Shown: one piece after another, positions 1-11,022 of the stretch | How the letters are laid out: every line of letters starts with the position of its first letter | Position numbering within the stretch: position 1 is the first letter of the stretch | Translations under genes and position numbers: made by a program | Notes under the pieces: model-generated | Told to the model about the DNA's origin: nothing | What the model saw: only the letters and a program-made list of their open reading frames with translations | The model's database searches: none | Source: Cavenderia fasciculata | Taxonomy: Eukaryota; Evosea; Eumycetozoa; Acytosteliales; Cavenderiaceae | Reading direction: 5' to 3' | DNA: 64,000 nucleotides | Assembly: GCF_000203815.1 (NCBI RefSeq) | Contig: NW_004457624.1 | Location: forward strand, 620,001-684,000

Positions 1-492
1 CTTTGCCCATTGCTTGAGATATTCAGAGATTGTATCAGAGCTTGTTGTGAGAATAGCTTCTCTCAACTTGTCAACATGTTCTTCAAAGAATCTTTGAATG
101 TTTTCATACAATGGTTGATTAAGTGGTTGTGGTTGTGATATACATAATCTATATACATCTCTAGAGATGTAGAATAATCATTATAATTTTATAGGAAAGA
201 ATAAAGATTAGTAAGAAATATCTTTTTAATCTCACGTCATCAAAAATTAAAATCTGCATCCCATTGATTGATTGATCAACAACACATCAACCAATAATTC
301 TTGTCCTTTCATTGATCGACTATGACTATGATGTCTAACTGTACACCTTTGTCCTGATGACACCTACTCTATTAATTCCATGCATTTTACATTTGATTCA
401 CCTGTCAATAACTTGAACATTCCACTTGATAATGTTTCCCAGGTTGCGTTAAAGTCAACTGCCTTTCGCATCTGTTGGTTTAATGCCATCAT
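1..492 (-). CDS. Cullin (CUL2/CUL5-type), N-terminal part, cut by window edge
   Basis: Scaffold of a cullin-RING ubiquitin ligase. Two exons are visible: 368-492 and <1-160, with an intron of 207 bases (donor GTAGGT, acceptor CTAG) that restores phase exactly. The peptide starts [10 protein letters not shown], then has the cullin N-terminal pattern [13 protein letters not shown], and after the splice [20 protein letters not shown] followed by [14 protein letters not shown]. The stretch with a short Cys helix, a Pro-rich turn and LYE resembles the first cullin repeat of CUL2 and CUL5 more than CUL1, CUL3 or CUL4. This repeat binds the substrate-adaptor module (an elongin-type adaptor for CUL2/CUL5). 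Two Met codons lie in tandem at the start and either could be used. The cullin-homology and neddylation regions lie outside the window, so subtype is an inference. Confidence 0.8.
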
Positions 493-616
493 GATTTGAT
501 GATGATTTATGTTCTTATCTTTGTAAAGATAATAATACTAATGATGATGATGATGGTTATTGAGTTTACTAATTATATATGACTGATTATTGATTGCTAT
601 TGTTATGAATAATGAT

Positions 617-663
<47 letters not shown>
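617..663. repeat. (TATC)n microsatellite
   Basis: About 11 near-perfect tandem copies of the tetranucleotide, upstream of the cullin gene. Confidence 0.95.
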
Positions 664-664
<1 letters not shown>

Positions 665-1232
665 ATCTATCTTATTACAATCGGGTAATAAAAAGAGAGA
701 AAAGGAAGAAGAAAAAGAGGAAGAGGAGGAGGAGGAGGAGTTTGGTTGTTAATTAAAAGATAGATTAGAGAAGTAAGTATAACAACAGTAGTAGTATAGT
801 AATTGATGATTGATGTTATGAGTGAGAGTGTAAGAGTAGGAAGAAGAAGAGTGTAAACAGACAGTGCTGAGCAAATATACAAGTAATAATAACAAAAAAA
901 GTATACAACAACCACTATCAAACAACAATAATAATTCATTCATTCAATCCAAGCAAGTTGTTTGCAAAGAAAAGTGGGGGTCAGCAAAAAATTGATTCAA
1001 AACTTCCAAAATTAGAAAGAAACATGAATTGTTTCTTGTTTTGACAACAACAAGGAATTTTTAGTCTTATCTTTGTGATGAGTAAATAAGAATATTTTTA
1101 GATTGATTATTTATTTAATATTAAATGTTCTAATGAGTCAGTATAACTTGACTGATAGATATTTTGATTTATCAAATCAAATAATAAATCATTTTCATTG
1201 TGGTTCAAAAAAAAAAATAGATTGGTTGATCA

Positions 1233-1253
1233 CCCCCCCCCCCCCCCCCCCCC
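1233..1253. repeat. Poly(C) run of 21 bases
   Basis: Uninterrupted C homopolymer in otherwise AT-rich DNA, followed by a CA-rich tail and preceded by an A run. It lies just beyond the 3' end of ada2. Confidence 0.95.
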
Positions 1254-1331
1254 ACCACACTCATCCCATTCCGATGAACTACCATTATTATTATATTGTT
1301 ATATCTATATAGATATAACTATTAGTCTAAT

Positions 1332-3770
1332 TTATTGATTTATCCAACGACATTGTTCAAAGAATTCTAATATTTTTGATATTTTAGATTGATCCAATTC
1401 AATTAGTTTAGAGATATTGGATAATTTGATAAGTGGTTGTTTGGTTGGTGGTGGTTGTTGTTTGGATAATTTAGTTGATTCTGCTAAGATGGTTTCTTTG
1501 ATTAATAAATATTGACGTGGAAGTATACGAATAGATGAACACAGTTGTTTCTCTTTAATCGATAGTGCATTGGCATTGGGTATACCTTCAAATTCGAGAT
1601 CGACATTTTTCTTTAGTTTGGTTGGTTTCCTATCTTGATGGTTTTTGATACCCAAAAACGTGTCCTCTCGGTCTTTGACCAACTCTGACCTCGATTTATA
1701 CACTGTTGGCTTTTCAGCATGATATGATGTCAATTCACTCTTACTCTTTCTAACACTCTTTTCTTGTTCACGTTTTCTCTTGTCTTCTTCAAATTGATTT
1801 GCTTCTTCAAATGTTCTAATTCCATTTGCTCTATATTCCTGTATTTGTTTAATTCTTGTCATTAAATTCTTTTCAGCTAAAAGAGTAAAATAAATAAATA
1901 AATACAAAAGTAAATAAATTATATTATATTATATTTATATTTATGTATCTCTCTCTACTTACCAATGACACCATTTACCAATTTTTCATGATCTTCTTTG
2001 GACATTGATTGTAAAAATACTTTTAGAGAATTGAAAACTTCCTTGTCATCTTTAACTCTTTTTCTTTCCATTCTCTTGTAGTCCAATAACCCCTTTTCAA
2101 TGATAAAGTTTCTTCTTGATATTCTTTCATTCAAGCGTTGATTGTATGCATCCAATACTTGTAGTTTAATTTCTCTATCAGATGGTGGATCATCTTGTTC
2201 AAAACCCAAGTCTTTAATAACAACCTCGGCATCATTATCGTATTCATACTCAAAGTGTCCTCTATTCTTCATAAACCCTACTGAATCGGTGACCGGGCCA
2301 GATGGTCCTTCAGATGTATCTGCATTCTTCTTATTTTTTCTTTCTATAAAAAGAAAAACAAAAGTTGTGTCAATAATAACGATATATAGCATGTAATTAT
2401 TAGGTGAATAGGGAATGGGAAGGGAGGATCTGTAATAAATAAAAAATTATATGTATATGATTTGGATATGGTTTGTTTTTTGATTGATTTGTTTGTTGTT
2501 TATTACACGTTGGTAGTGATTGGGATTCTGTGACCCTCGTCAGCATCATGATCCTCCCCTCCGATTCTCTTGTGTATATAATATAAATTTTCGTTACCAT
2601 TTGGATTATAAAAGGTTGGTTTGGCTCTCTTAAAATGTACATTTTCATTGGTTGTTAATACTTTTGATGTATCCTACACATAAACAAAGATAAATAAATA
2701 TTAATATTAATATTTTGTTATTGGATTGTTGTTATTTGTTTGGTTTGTAGACATACGGGTAATGGTGAGGTTGATGAATTTAAATAATAGGTAAAGTAAT
2801 GGTTACGACAATCGAGTGGTGACTTGGTGCCTACGTTGTCTGAGATTTCGTTCCAGTTGCCCATGTTGAATGATTCGATGGCTTCGAGGAGAAGGAGTTC
2901 TTCGTCGGCACCCCAGTCCTCTGTAAACATGGGGAAATGCATGTTATCAATGACTTGGTAGTCATGGTGGTTCTTGTGGGGATAGATCTCGGCGCCGACA
3001 CTAAAACATTCGAGACAGAGATCAAAGTCTTCGCACACTGAACACTTGATCTTGACGACATTACTTAGATCCTTTTGACAATAATCGCAATGATACTGGA
3101 TTGCATTGGGTGGTTTACCAGCTTCATCCGATGAGTCTGTTGTACCATGACCACCCGTGTCACCTCCACCTACAGAGACATCACCTCGAGATGATGATCT
3201 TCCACCTGTTGAGGAGTTGGTCGGTGAAGTTGTACCACTCGAACTATTTCTCATCTTTTTTTTCTTTTGTTGTTGTGTTGCTGATGGTGATGCAGATGCA
3301 GATGCTGCTTTGTCACCGTGACCGTGTCCACCATGTAATTGTCGACGCTTATTGTTCTTCTTTGGTGTTCCGTGTGAGTGTGAATGGTATACTTCATCTT
3401 CATCGTCGTCATCATCTTCTTCCTCCTCTTCGTCGGCCGGTGGTATATAGTCTTCCTCTTCTTCTTCTTCAAAGTCGGGGTCATCGTCTTCATCGTCATT
3501 CTCGTCGTCACCCTCTTCAATGTCGTCAACATCCATTCCTCCACGATGACCCGTCACACCAGCACTGGTGTATCCGTCGTCATCGAGCGTCGACACCGAC
3601 ACCCCATCCTCAGACAGATCATCGTCAAAGCTTATATTGATTCTCTTGCCTGCACTTCTTGCCCGTGTCGTCAAAGGTATATCCGCATCATCACTCGTCG
3701 TCGAAGCAGAAGCTCCTCTTCTCCTCTTATTAATCGCTATTGATGTCTCTTCATTATCACTTGTCTCCAT
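1332..3770 (-). CDS. ada2: Transcriptional adaptor Ada2 (SAGA/GCN5 histone acetyltransferase module)
   Basis: Nuclear adaptor that links the Gcn5 acetyltransferase to SAGA-type complexes. Four exons: 2757-3770, 2509-2673, about 1963-2329, and 1332-1876, giving roughly 695 residues. Residues 1-220 are a low-complexity, strongly acidic and Ser-rich leader. A ZZ zinc finger follows (about 226-275: HCDYCQKDLSNVVKIKCSVC then DFDLCLEC), then a SANT/Myb domain (about 283-330: EDWGADEELLLLEAIESF, NWNEISDNVG, CRNHYFTYYL). Exon 3 has the Ada2-specific GHFEYEYDNDAEVVIKDLGF and EKGLLDYKRMERKR. Exon 4 has RIKQIQEYRANGIRTFEEAN and ends in a SWIRM-like helix region (ISKLIELDQSKISKILEFF). The 1962/1877 junction is clean. 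The exon 2/3 junction is less sure: the donor is GTGTAA, and the acceptor that keeps frame is AATAAG at about 2330 rather than the stronger TATAG upstream. Confidence 0.92.
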
Positions 3771-6700
3771 CTCTCTCTATCTATATACAATGTTTGATTT
3801 GATCTATCTTTCTATCCTCTCTATCTTATTCTTCCTTTATTTAATACATCTAGTAGTATCTCTCTCTCCTTCTTCTTCTTCTTCTTTATAAATATATATA
3901 CACAATAAAAAATGAAACAAAATAATATAATAAAAGAATCAAACCCACACAATCATTCAACTTTCAAAAAAATGGGAGGGAAATTTATTCGTGCAACATG
4001 TTTCGATGTTAAGTATTATCATACACACACATATACATATAAATATGATCAAATAGTATATATATAAAGTAATGATGTGAGGCATCTCTATCTATCTATC
4101 TATCATATTCTGTCTGTATGTATCAATACTCGAAAAGAGAAGATATGTTTCACGAAACCACCTTCACCCTTTGTCTTTGTATTCATCACAACACAATCGA
4201 TCTATTTGATCTATCTTTTTTAACCTCTTTGACTCGAGTCTGATTGACAGTTCATTTTGGTTAGAGTTCTCTATCTCTCTGCTCACTCAAACAACAAAAA
4301 GTTAACCAACGAAATTGATTGGATGGGAAAGACCAAAGAGAGAAAAAAAAAAAAGATAATTTAATCCCCGAAGTTGGGAAATCCTTCGAAGCACTTCCCC
4401 GTCAACACCCCTTTCCCAAAAAAGAATCAACCAAAGGTTTTTCATCTAGATGTATTGGTGGGGAGGGGTAGAGATGAGGTGTGGGGCTGGTTCGTTCATT
4501 CAATGAGCCCTGAAGAGACTCTTCTTGCTTTTTCAACACCTTTCCAACATTGGTTATGATTTTTTTTGGGAAACCGTTTCATAATTAAATTAACATCAGC
4601 ACGCCTCTACCTTTGTTGATTGACTAAATCATCATCACTCATTATTAAATACCATCACACATCATATTTCATTTGTTTATATTTCATTCCCAAGTCAAGT
4701 TAACTTGTCAATCTTATCTATTTATCTAATCTTAATCTATTTCAATTTAGTGTTTAAATTATCAAACAACTTGTTGAAACTAAAGAACTAATAGTGTAGT
4801 AAGAAAACAAACGCTACATGCACATTTTAAAATAAGGGTAAGTCTCTTCTTCTCATTGTCCTCATCGCAAGACAACACGAACAGCAACACCTCATAGCAC
4901 TATTTCAAAAAAGATGGAGCTCAAATAGGATCCTATCAAATGTCAACTATGACATCTGTCACCAAAGACCAAAGAAGTTCCTCGAGGAACATCATTCATC
5001 GTTGCCATGTTATTGTTATTGTTTGTTTTATTTGTTAATTTCAATGGAACCAATCAAATACCTTTAGAGGTATCTCGACAAAAAACAATTGGGGCAATTT
5101 TTTTAAATTGTTTCCTTTTTTGTCGTTTTTTGCTTGAACAACAGTTTTTGGCGGCGTTGTGGGTGACAACAAAACAAAGGCAAAGCTAATAGTTTGCCTC
5201 TCTTGACACTTTGACTGGAGTTTAGTTCATGTTGTGGGGTTTTTTGGAGATGTCATCACTCTGTTGTTTATTTTTCATAGAGTGTGGTGGTGGTGGCAAC
5301 CTCCCAAATACAATGATATGACACTTTTTAAATTTAGTAGGTGGAGCTCAAATAGGATCAAATGTTTGGTTGATGGTTTATTGCAGCTTGTTATAAATAT
5401 TAACACACTAGCCAATCCCACCACACACCACTCACCATTCTACTCGACGATTGAACCAACACATAATAATAATAATAATAACTTATAATAATAACAACAA
5501 CAACAGTAAATAGATAATTTGATTTAATTAAATTTCCCAAGGAAGTTGACCCACCACACACCAACCAAAAAGAACAAACAGGAAATGATTTCATTTCATC
5601 TTTTGAAATTTCCTTCTCTTGATATTAGCAACACCAACAACCAACAATAATCATCTTACACTCTTAGTATAGCTTAGCTTCTACTATTACCTATCAAATC
5701 AACAATTAATATCTTTATAAATATAAATATAAATATTTTTAGTTTATTTATTTATTTATTTATTTATTACACCTTCACTAACACCAAATATTAAATTTGT
5801 TAGTATAACCAAAGTTGAACTTTCAATTCAAACAATTTATTACAACACACCAATCAACCAACCAAACAAAAGAAAGAAGAAAAAAAGGTAAAGTATAAAC
5901 TACAAATTTCAACCAAATCCATCCAACACCAATTTCATCCAACACCAACCAATATTCGTTCAATTCCAACAACAAATAATATTGCCCTCATATTATTATA
6001 TTATATTATATTCAAACAATTTTAACTGTTGTTGTCGTTGTTATTGTAATTTTCCATACCATATTTAAATAATATCAAATTTATTTATTATGGTTAGGGA
6101 GCTGCCAGTAGTAGTAGTAGTAGTAGCAGTATCTCAACCTCATCGAGAGTTTCAGCTGATGAAAGAATGATAGGTCAGTTGCTATTGTTGGTGGTCGTAC
6201 ATAGGGTAATGGGGTGATTCACTTTGAGTTTTATCTAATCACCCACCCCTTCTCTCTTCCATTTGCAGTTCCATTTGCAATTTTTTTTTTTTTTCATTCA
6301 TTTATTTTTCCAACTTTATGTGTACATCATCATCAACAGCATCAGCATCAGCTGAATGATATATGATATATGATACATCCAACCCCAAGATCATCATCAT
6401 CGCATTAACAATAGGAAGGAATAATAATCACCATCATCAAATAATAATAGTTGATCATTAATCATATCTGTTGCTATTGGAGAGACATAGATAGAGAGGT
6501 AGAGAGATATAGATTGGGAGAGCGGGGTACTGTATGTAAAGGAGGTTATTGGTTATTTTTATTTACCCACCAATCCATTCACCCACTCACCTCTTATAAG
6601 TTAAGGTTACATGTATGTATCTGCATGTTTCCATATTGTGTTTTTATGATGGGGTGTTGTTCATTCCAAAATTTGGAATTAGTATAGTATAGTATAGTAT

Positions 6701-7787
6701 GATACAGGCATACATATCAAGCATATCGTACTGCTAATGTTACTACTACTGCTCCATCCAACCACCCACCTCAACCATCCATCCAACAACAGTACAAGGT
6801 GTGTGTGGGTGAGTGGGGGTACCCCTACCACACTACCCACAATCCTAATTGAATGTACAATTAAACGCAATTCAATTTCAAATCCAAATTGAATTTTATC
6901 TATTATCCCAAATCATTTTTTATTCTTTCTCGATATTATTATTGTGCTTTATATATACATACTACATACATATTTTAGTATAGTAGTTTTCATTCATTCT
7001 CATTCACACCAAAAATATATAAATTATAATTTTTGATGATAGATAAGAGACAGACAAAGAGACAGACATAGAGAGAGAGAGAGAAAGAGATAATAAGATA
7101 AAATATTATTGTATTGTATGTGACATTAGTATATTATCATTCACTCATTCACTCACTCGCCATCCATCACCATCACCATCATCATCATCAACACAGGACA
7201 AGACAAGACAGGATAGGACATATAATAGATAGATATTTTTTTATCATTTTTGTTTGTCCTTGCCTTTTTTATCATAAACGTTAAATTTCCACTCACTCGA
7301 AATTTACTGGTCAAGAATCAGGCAATCTAGAAACTTGTTTTTTTTTTTTCATTTTTTAATTTGGGGTTTTTAGTAATACCAAATTAATCGTCCATAATCA
7401 TCATAACAAACAACAATCACTCTCATCATACATACATACATACATAGTTTTATAGTTTTCAATCAATTTATTTGTACATACTGCGCAATCACTACCCTAT
7501 ATCCACCACCCTTCCTTCCTTCATCTTTTTTGTATATTCCATTCAATTTCATTATCATCTTAGTATTCATCATAATCATCATTATCATAGTTTAGAATCT
7601 CAACAAAACATACACATAAACATAATTTAAATTGTAATTATTTGTTTTTTTTTTTTTTAATTAATTTAATTGGAACAATTATATTATTATTATTATTATT
7701 ATTGATTGGATTGACAATGAAAACTAATATTAATATCATTATAATCTTTTATATTATAATTTCTATAGAAAATATAAAATTAAAACA
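3771..7787. other. Long gene-poor region (about 4 kb)
   Basis: No protein gene could be supported. It contains pyrimidine-rich DNA next to the ada2 start, many short A/T runs, an 18-base direct repeat (4915-4932 and 5342-5359), a 14-base palindrome GTTCCTCGAGGAAC near 4978, and a hairpin near 6209-6245 with arms GGGTGATT and AATCACCC. A possible non-coding 5' exon of the downstream small gene lies near 6096-6174, bounded by TTATGGTTAG and GTCAGT, but this is weak. The length is unusual beside the tight spacing elsewhere in the window. Confidence 0.5.
4915..5359. repeat. Pair of 18-base direct repeats
   Basis: TGGAGCTCAAATAGGATC occurs at 4915-4932 and again at 5342-5359. In both copies AAATGT follows, directly in the second and after a 5-base insert (CTATC) in the first, so the shared unit is about 24 bases. 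The 409 bases between them have no recognised content. Confidence 0.8.
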
Positions 7788-8057
7788 ATGGCATTCTTAT
7801 TAAATCATAACTTCCAAGTCCAATTAAGAAATAGTCAAAATGCGTCTAACCAATTTCCAAACTACTTTGGTATTCAAAAGAGCCCACCAAAGAAATTTGT
7901 GTTGAACCATTTTGACGATTCGTACCCACTCGACATGCAACCATATCGCAAACCATCGGATGAGGACGATTACAGATACACTTCATTTACTTTAAATACT
8001 GGTAGTAGTAGTAATGCTGTTGATGAACAATTAATGTTTGCCATAGATGACATATAA
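7788..8057 (+). CDS. Small protein of unknown function (89 aa)
   Basis: Not recognised. The start lies in a typical context (AAAACAATGGCA), shortly after a strong acceptor-like TTTCTATAG at about 7760-7769, so a 5' UTR intron is likely. The protein is hydrophilic and has no signal peptide or membrane segment. The middle is Lys/Pro-rich (QKSPPKKFVLNHFDDSYPLD), then comes an acidic and Tyr-rich part (SDEDDYRYTSFTLN), a short Ser run and an acidic C-terminus ending FAIDDI. Codon use and lack of repeats favour a real gene. It stands after a 4 kb gap, which may hold distant regulatory sequence. No function is proposed. Confidence 0.6.
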   Translation: MAFLLNHNFQVQLRNSQNASNQFPNYFGIQKSPPKKFVLNHFDDSYPLDMQPYRKPSDEDDYRYTSFTLNTGSSSNAVDEQLMFAIDDI

Positions 8058-8621
8058 ACAAAGAGTTCATCATCACATCATTTATTATTACGCTAGAATA
8101 TACACACAACATATACACACACATACACATACACACCAACCAAACCATCCAATAATTAACTGTATAAAAAAAAACATCTACCAACAACCAACCAACCTTT
8201 ACCTTTTGAAAAAAAGAAAAAAAAATCCACAATCAAATAATAATAATAATAATAACAAAGAATAACAAATAATAATAATTAATTAATCAATCAATCAAAT
8301 AGAAATTCCTATCTTCTTCGAAGTGCTTGAAGAAAGAGAGGTGCTCGTCTAATTCATTGCATACCTCCGCAAACATTTAAATAAAATAAAAAATAAAATT
8401 AATCAAATTTAACAAAATGATTTGATCATATATTACACTCTAAATATTTATGATACCAATTGATCTATCATTAAACAATGAATAGGAAATTATAATTTAT
8501 TTAATTTAATTTAATTTTTTTAAAAAGGAAGAAAGAACCTGTAGTCTTGCTGAGTTCATCAAAAAAACTATTAAATTCAAAACTATTAAAATTTAATATA
8601 AATATATACAATTGTGAAATA
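8058..8621. other. Intergenic, 3' side of the small gene
   Basis: Mostly A-rich 3' UTR-like DNA with an (AAT)n stretch near 8238-8254. A more GC-rich island at 8306-8372 can form two adjacent hairpins and stands out from its AT-rich surroundings. Confidence 0.5.
8314..8367. other. Possible small structured RNA or 3' UTR element
   Basis: Two adjacent stems are visible: TTCTTC (8314-8319) with GAAGAA (8329-8334), and GAGGTGC (8338-8344) with GCATACCTC (8359-8367), the latter with a 2-base bulge. I do not see the class I RNA motif (CCTTACAGCAA), so the identity is open and the strand is not determined. Confidence 0.3.
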
Positions 8622-9569
8622 ATGACAGATAACAATAATACTACTGATAATGAAGAAGTAAGCTTTACATGTCCTCCTTGGTATGAAGATCTTAAATGAT
8701 GAATAAAGCTCACATGATGATGTATATACAGCAAAGTTGGTTGTGTTAACACATTTTTGTTGTACATAGGGCTACAGTACCAGATTTCCCAGCCTATTTA
8801 GTAACAAAAGATACAAATGAAAGAATAGATTTGAATAAAGAGAAATACCTTATCTTTGGTAGAAACAAAGATCACTGTAATATAGTAATCGATCATCCCT
8901 CTGTATCAAGAATTCATGCTGCACTTATATACCATGGAGCAAACAATAGATTCTATCTTATCGATTTACAATCATGTATGTACACAAATTATATAAAAAA
9001 GATATATTGTATCAACATGTTCATTCAATTAACTTATATATGTTTGTATAGCAAGTGGAACCTATGTAAATGGAGAAAAGATTGCAGTTCATGCACCAGC
9101 ATCTATTAAAGAGGATTTTACAATGAGATTTGGTGATGATCAAAAAGAGTTTACATTAAAAGGTGCAAATTTAAAACAATCCTCTTCATCATCGTCGTCC
9201 TCTAAATCTAAAAAAGAAAACAGTGGTCTTACCAAGGTACAATGTAGACATTTATTGGTTAAACATAGAGAATCTAGAAACCCACGTTCATGGAGACAAG
9301 AAAATGAAATCACTAGAACAAAGGAAGAGGCTATGGTAAAATTACAAGGATATAGAGACATGATTACCAGTGGCAGTCACAAGTTTGACGAGTTGGCACA
9401 CAAGTACTCGGATTGCAGCAGTGCCAAACGAGGTGGAGATTTGGGTTTCTTTACCCGAGGACAAATGCAAAAAGCCTTTGAAGATGCTTCTTTTGCTTTA
9501 CAAGTTGGTGAAATGACCGAAATTGTCTCTACCGATTCAGGTGTTCATATCATTGAAAGAACTGCCTAA
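8622..9569 (+). CDS. pin1: FHA-domain parvulin, Pin1-type peptidyl-prolyl isomerase
   Basis: Phospho-Ser/Thr-Pro-directed prolyl isomerase. Exons 8622-8680, 8770-8975 and 9052-9569 join in frame to 260 residues. Residues about 20-125 form an FHA phosphothreonine-binding domain: [20 protein letters not shown], then RIHAALIYH, then [12 protein letters not shown] Ser run separates it from a Pin1-class parvulin domain (about 147-260): [20 protein letters not shown] with the basic phosphate-binding Arg residues, the catalytic-Cys segment [36 protein letters not shown] and [10 protein letters not shown]. The FHA domain takes the place of the WW domain of animal and fungal Pin1. From memory, a similar architecture is known in other dictyostelids and in apicomplexans. 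The gene lies 183 bases before the lipoate ligase on the same strand. Confidence 0.93.
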
Positions 9570-9752
9570 AAAAATAAATAAATAGATACGTAAATCAAAC
9601 ATAATGTTGTGTTTGGGATTTCATTTAATTAATTTAAATGGGAAAATGATTTGCGACACCTTTCGATTAAAGTTTAAATGAAATTACATTGCATCATTGT
9701 ATCTTTTAAGTATATGTTTGATATACAGATAAAGTAGATTCTTTAAAAGACG

Positions 9753-10917
9753 ATGATGATGTTAAATAGAACAAAATCATTTATTATATCTTCTAGTTGT
9801 AGATTTATGTCTACAACTTCTACCACTACACCTATCCTTCCAACTAAATCAACCAAAGTATATGTATCAACAACAGATAATCCATTATTTAATCTTGCAA
9901 CTGAAGATTGGTTATTTAATCATTTCGATCTATCACAACAAGTTCTTTTCCTCTGGAGAAACAAACCGACTGTTGTTATTGGACGTTATCAAAATCCTTT
10001 CAAGGAATGTCACTTGCAAGCAATGGAAAAGGATGGAGTTGTCTTGGCTAGGAGATATAGTGGTGGTGGAGCAGTCTATCAAGACCACGGCAATTCAATC
10101 TTTACCTTTTTGTCGGCTACCGATGACTATGACAAAAAGAGAAACACTGGTATCATCATAGACTCTCTCAAACCATTCATTATTCAAGCAGAGGCCTCTG
10201 GTAGAAATGACGTACTGGTCGATGGTAAAAAGGTGAGTGGCAGCGCATTTAAACAATCTGGTAAGCGATCATTCCACCATGGCACCATGTTGATCAATAT
10301 TGATGCCAACAGTCTCGCCAAATACCTAAACCCAAACAAGGAAAAGTTAAAATCAAAAGGTATCACAAGTGTCATCTCTCGTGTCTGTAATTTAAATACT
10401 CTTTCACCAACTATTAATCATCAAACTTGGAGTCAATCAATTATTAATTCTTTTGAAAAACAATATAATTTAAAAGCTGATGTATGTAAAACTAAAAAGA
10501 TAAAGTAGACAGATAAATAGACATTAATTTAGATTTCTTTTTTCTCAGATTGAAGAATTAAATACAAAAGATTTAGAAATTATTCCATCATTAAAGGAAA
10601 CTTTTAATAAGTTAAGTGCATGGGATTGGAGATTTGGTAATTCACCACCATTTGAACATCAATTTGAAAAGAGATTTGATTGGGGTATAATGGATGTGAA
10701 TATTAATTGTTCCAAAGGAATCATTGAAAAGATAAAGATTTATAGTGACGCATTAAATCCAATCATGATTGAAGTATTGCAAGAAAGTTTAATTGGAATG
10801 GAATATGGAAAAGATGGAATTACAGTTGGAATGGATAGAGCAAAGAATTTAATGAAAGGAACAGATTCAGAAAAAGAGATTGAACAATTAAAACAATGGT
10901 TAATCGATGAAATTTAA
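9753..10917 (+). CDS. Lipoate-protein ligase, mitochondrial
   Basis: Attaches lipoic acid to lipoyl domains of 2-oxoacid dehydrogenases and the glycine cleavage H protein, by way of lipoyl-AMP. Exons 9753-10481 and 10549-10917 join after an Asp codon, giving 365 residues. The N-terminal 30 residues are rich in Ser, Thr and Arg with no acidic residue, as in mitochondrial presequences. The LplA/LipB fold core follows: TTDNPLFNLATEDWLF, LFLWRNKPTVVIGRYQN, the lipoate-binding RRYSGGGAVYQDHGNSIFTF, and the catalytic Lys segment VDGKKVSGSAFK. Exon 2 supplies the C-terminal accessory domain (SAWDWRFGNSPPFEHQFEKR), which is typical of full-length LplA-type ligases rather than the short LIPT type. The first of three tandem Met codons is taken as start. 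Confidence 0.92.
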
Positions 10918-11022
10918 AATATATATATTTGTTATTTATTAAAACTTTTTAAATTATAATAAACATTTAAGAAGAGGAAGGATTTGTTTAAAAAAATATT
11001 ATTCATGTCTTTAGTTTTGGTT

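Larger units (their letters stand above)
493..1331. other. Intergenic gap between cullin start and ada2 end
   Basis: No gene supported. It holds a TATC microsatellite near 617-663, purine-rich stretches at 690-740, and an uninterrupted run of 21 C at 1233-1253. Small open frames here are low-complexity reads of those repeats. The cullin promoter should lie at the left end. Confidence 0.6.

Noticed and set aside
4374-4559. 61-residue open frame in the gene desert
   Set aside because: Isolated, no family resemblance, poor start context, and no splice partners found.
6096-6174. Possible coding exon with a Ser run and SADERMIG
   Set aside because: No downstream exon keeps its frame; kept only as a weak candidate for a non-coding 5' exon of the gene at 7788.
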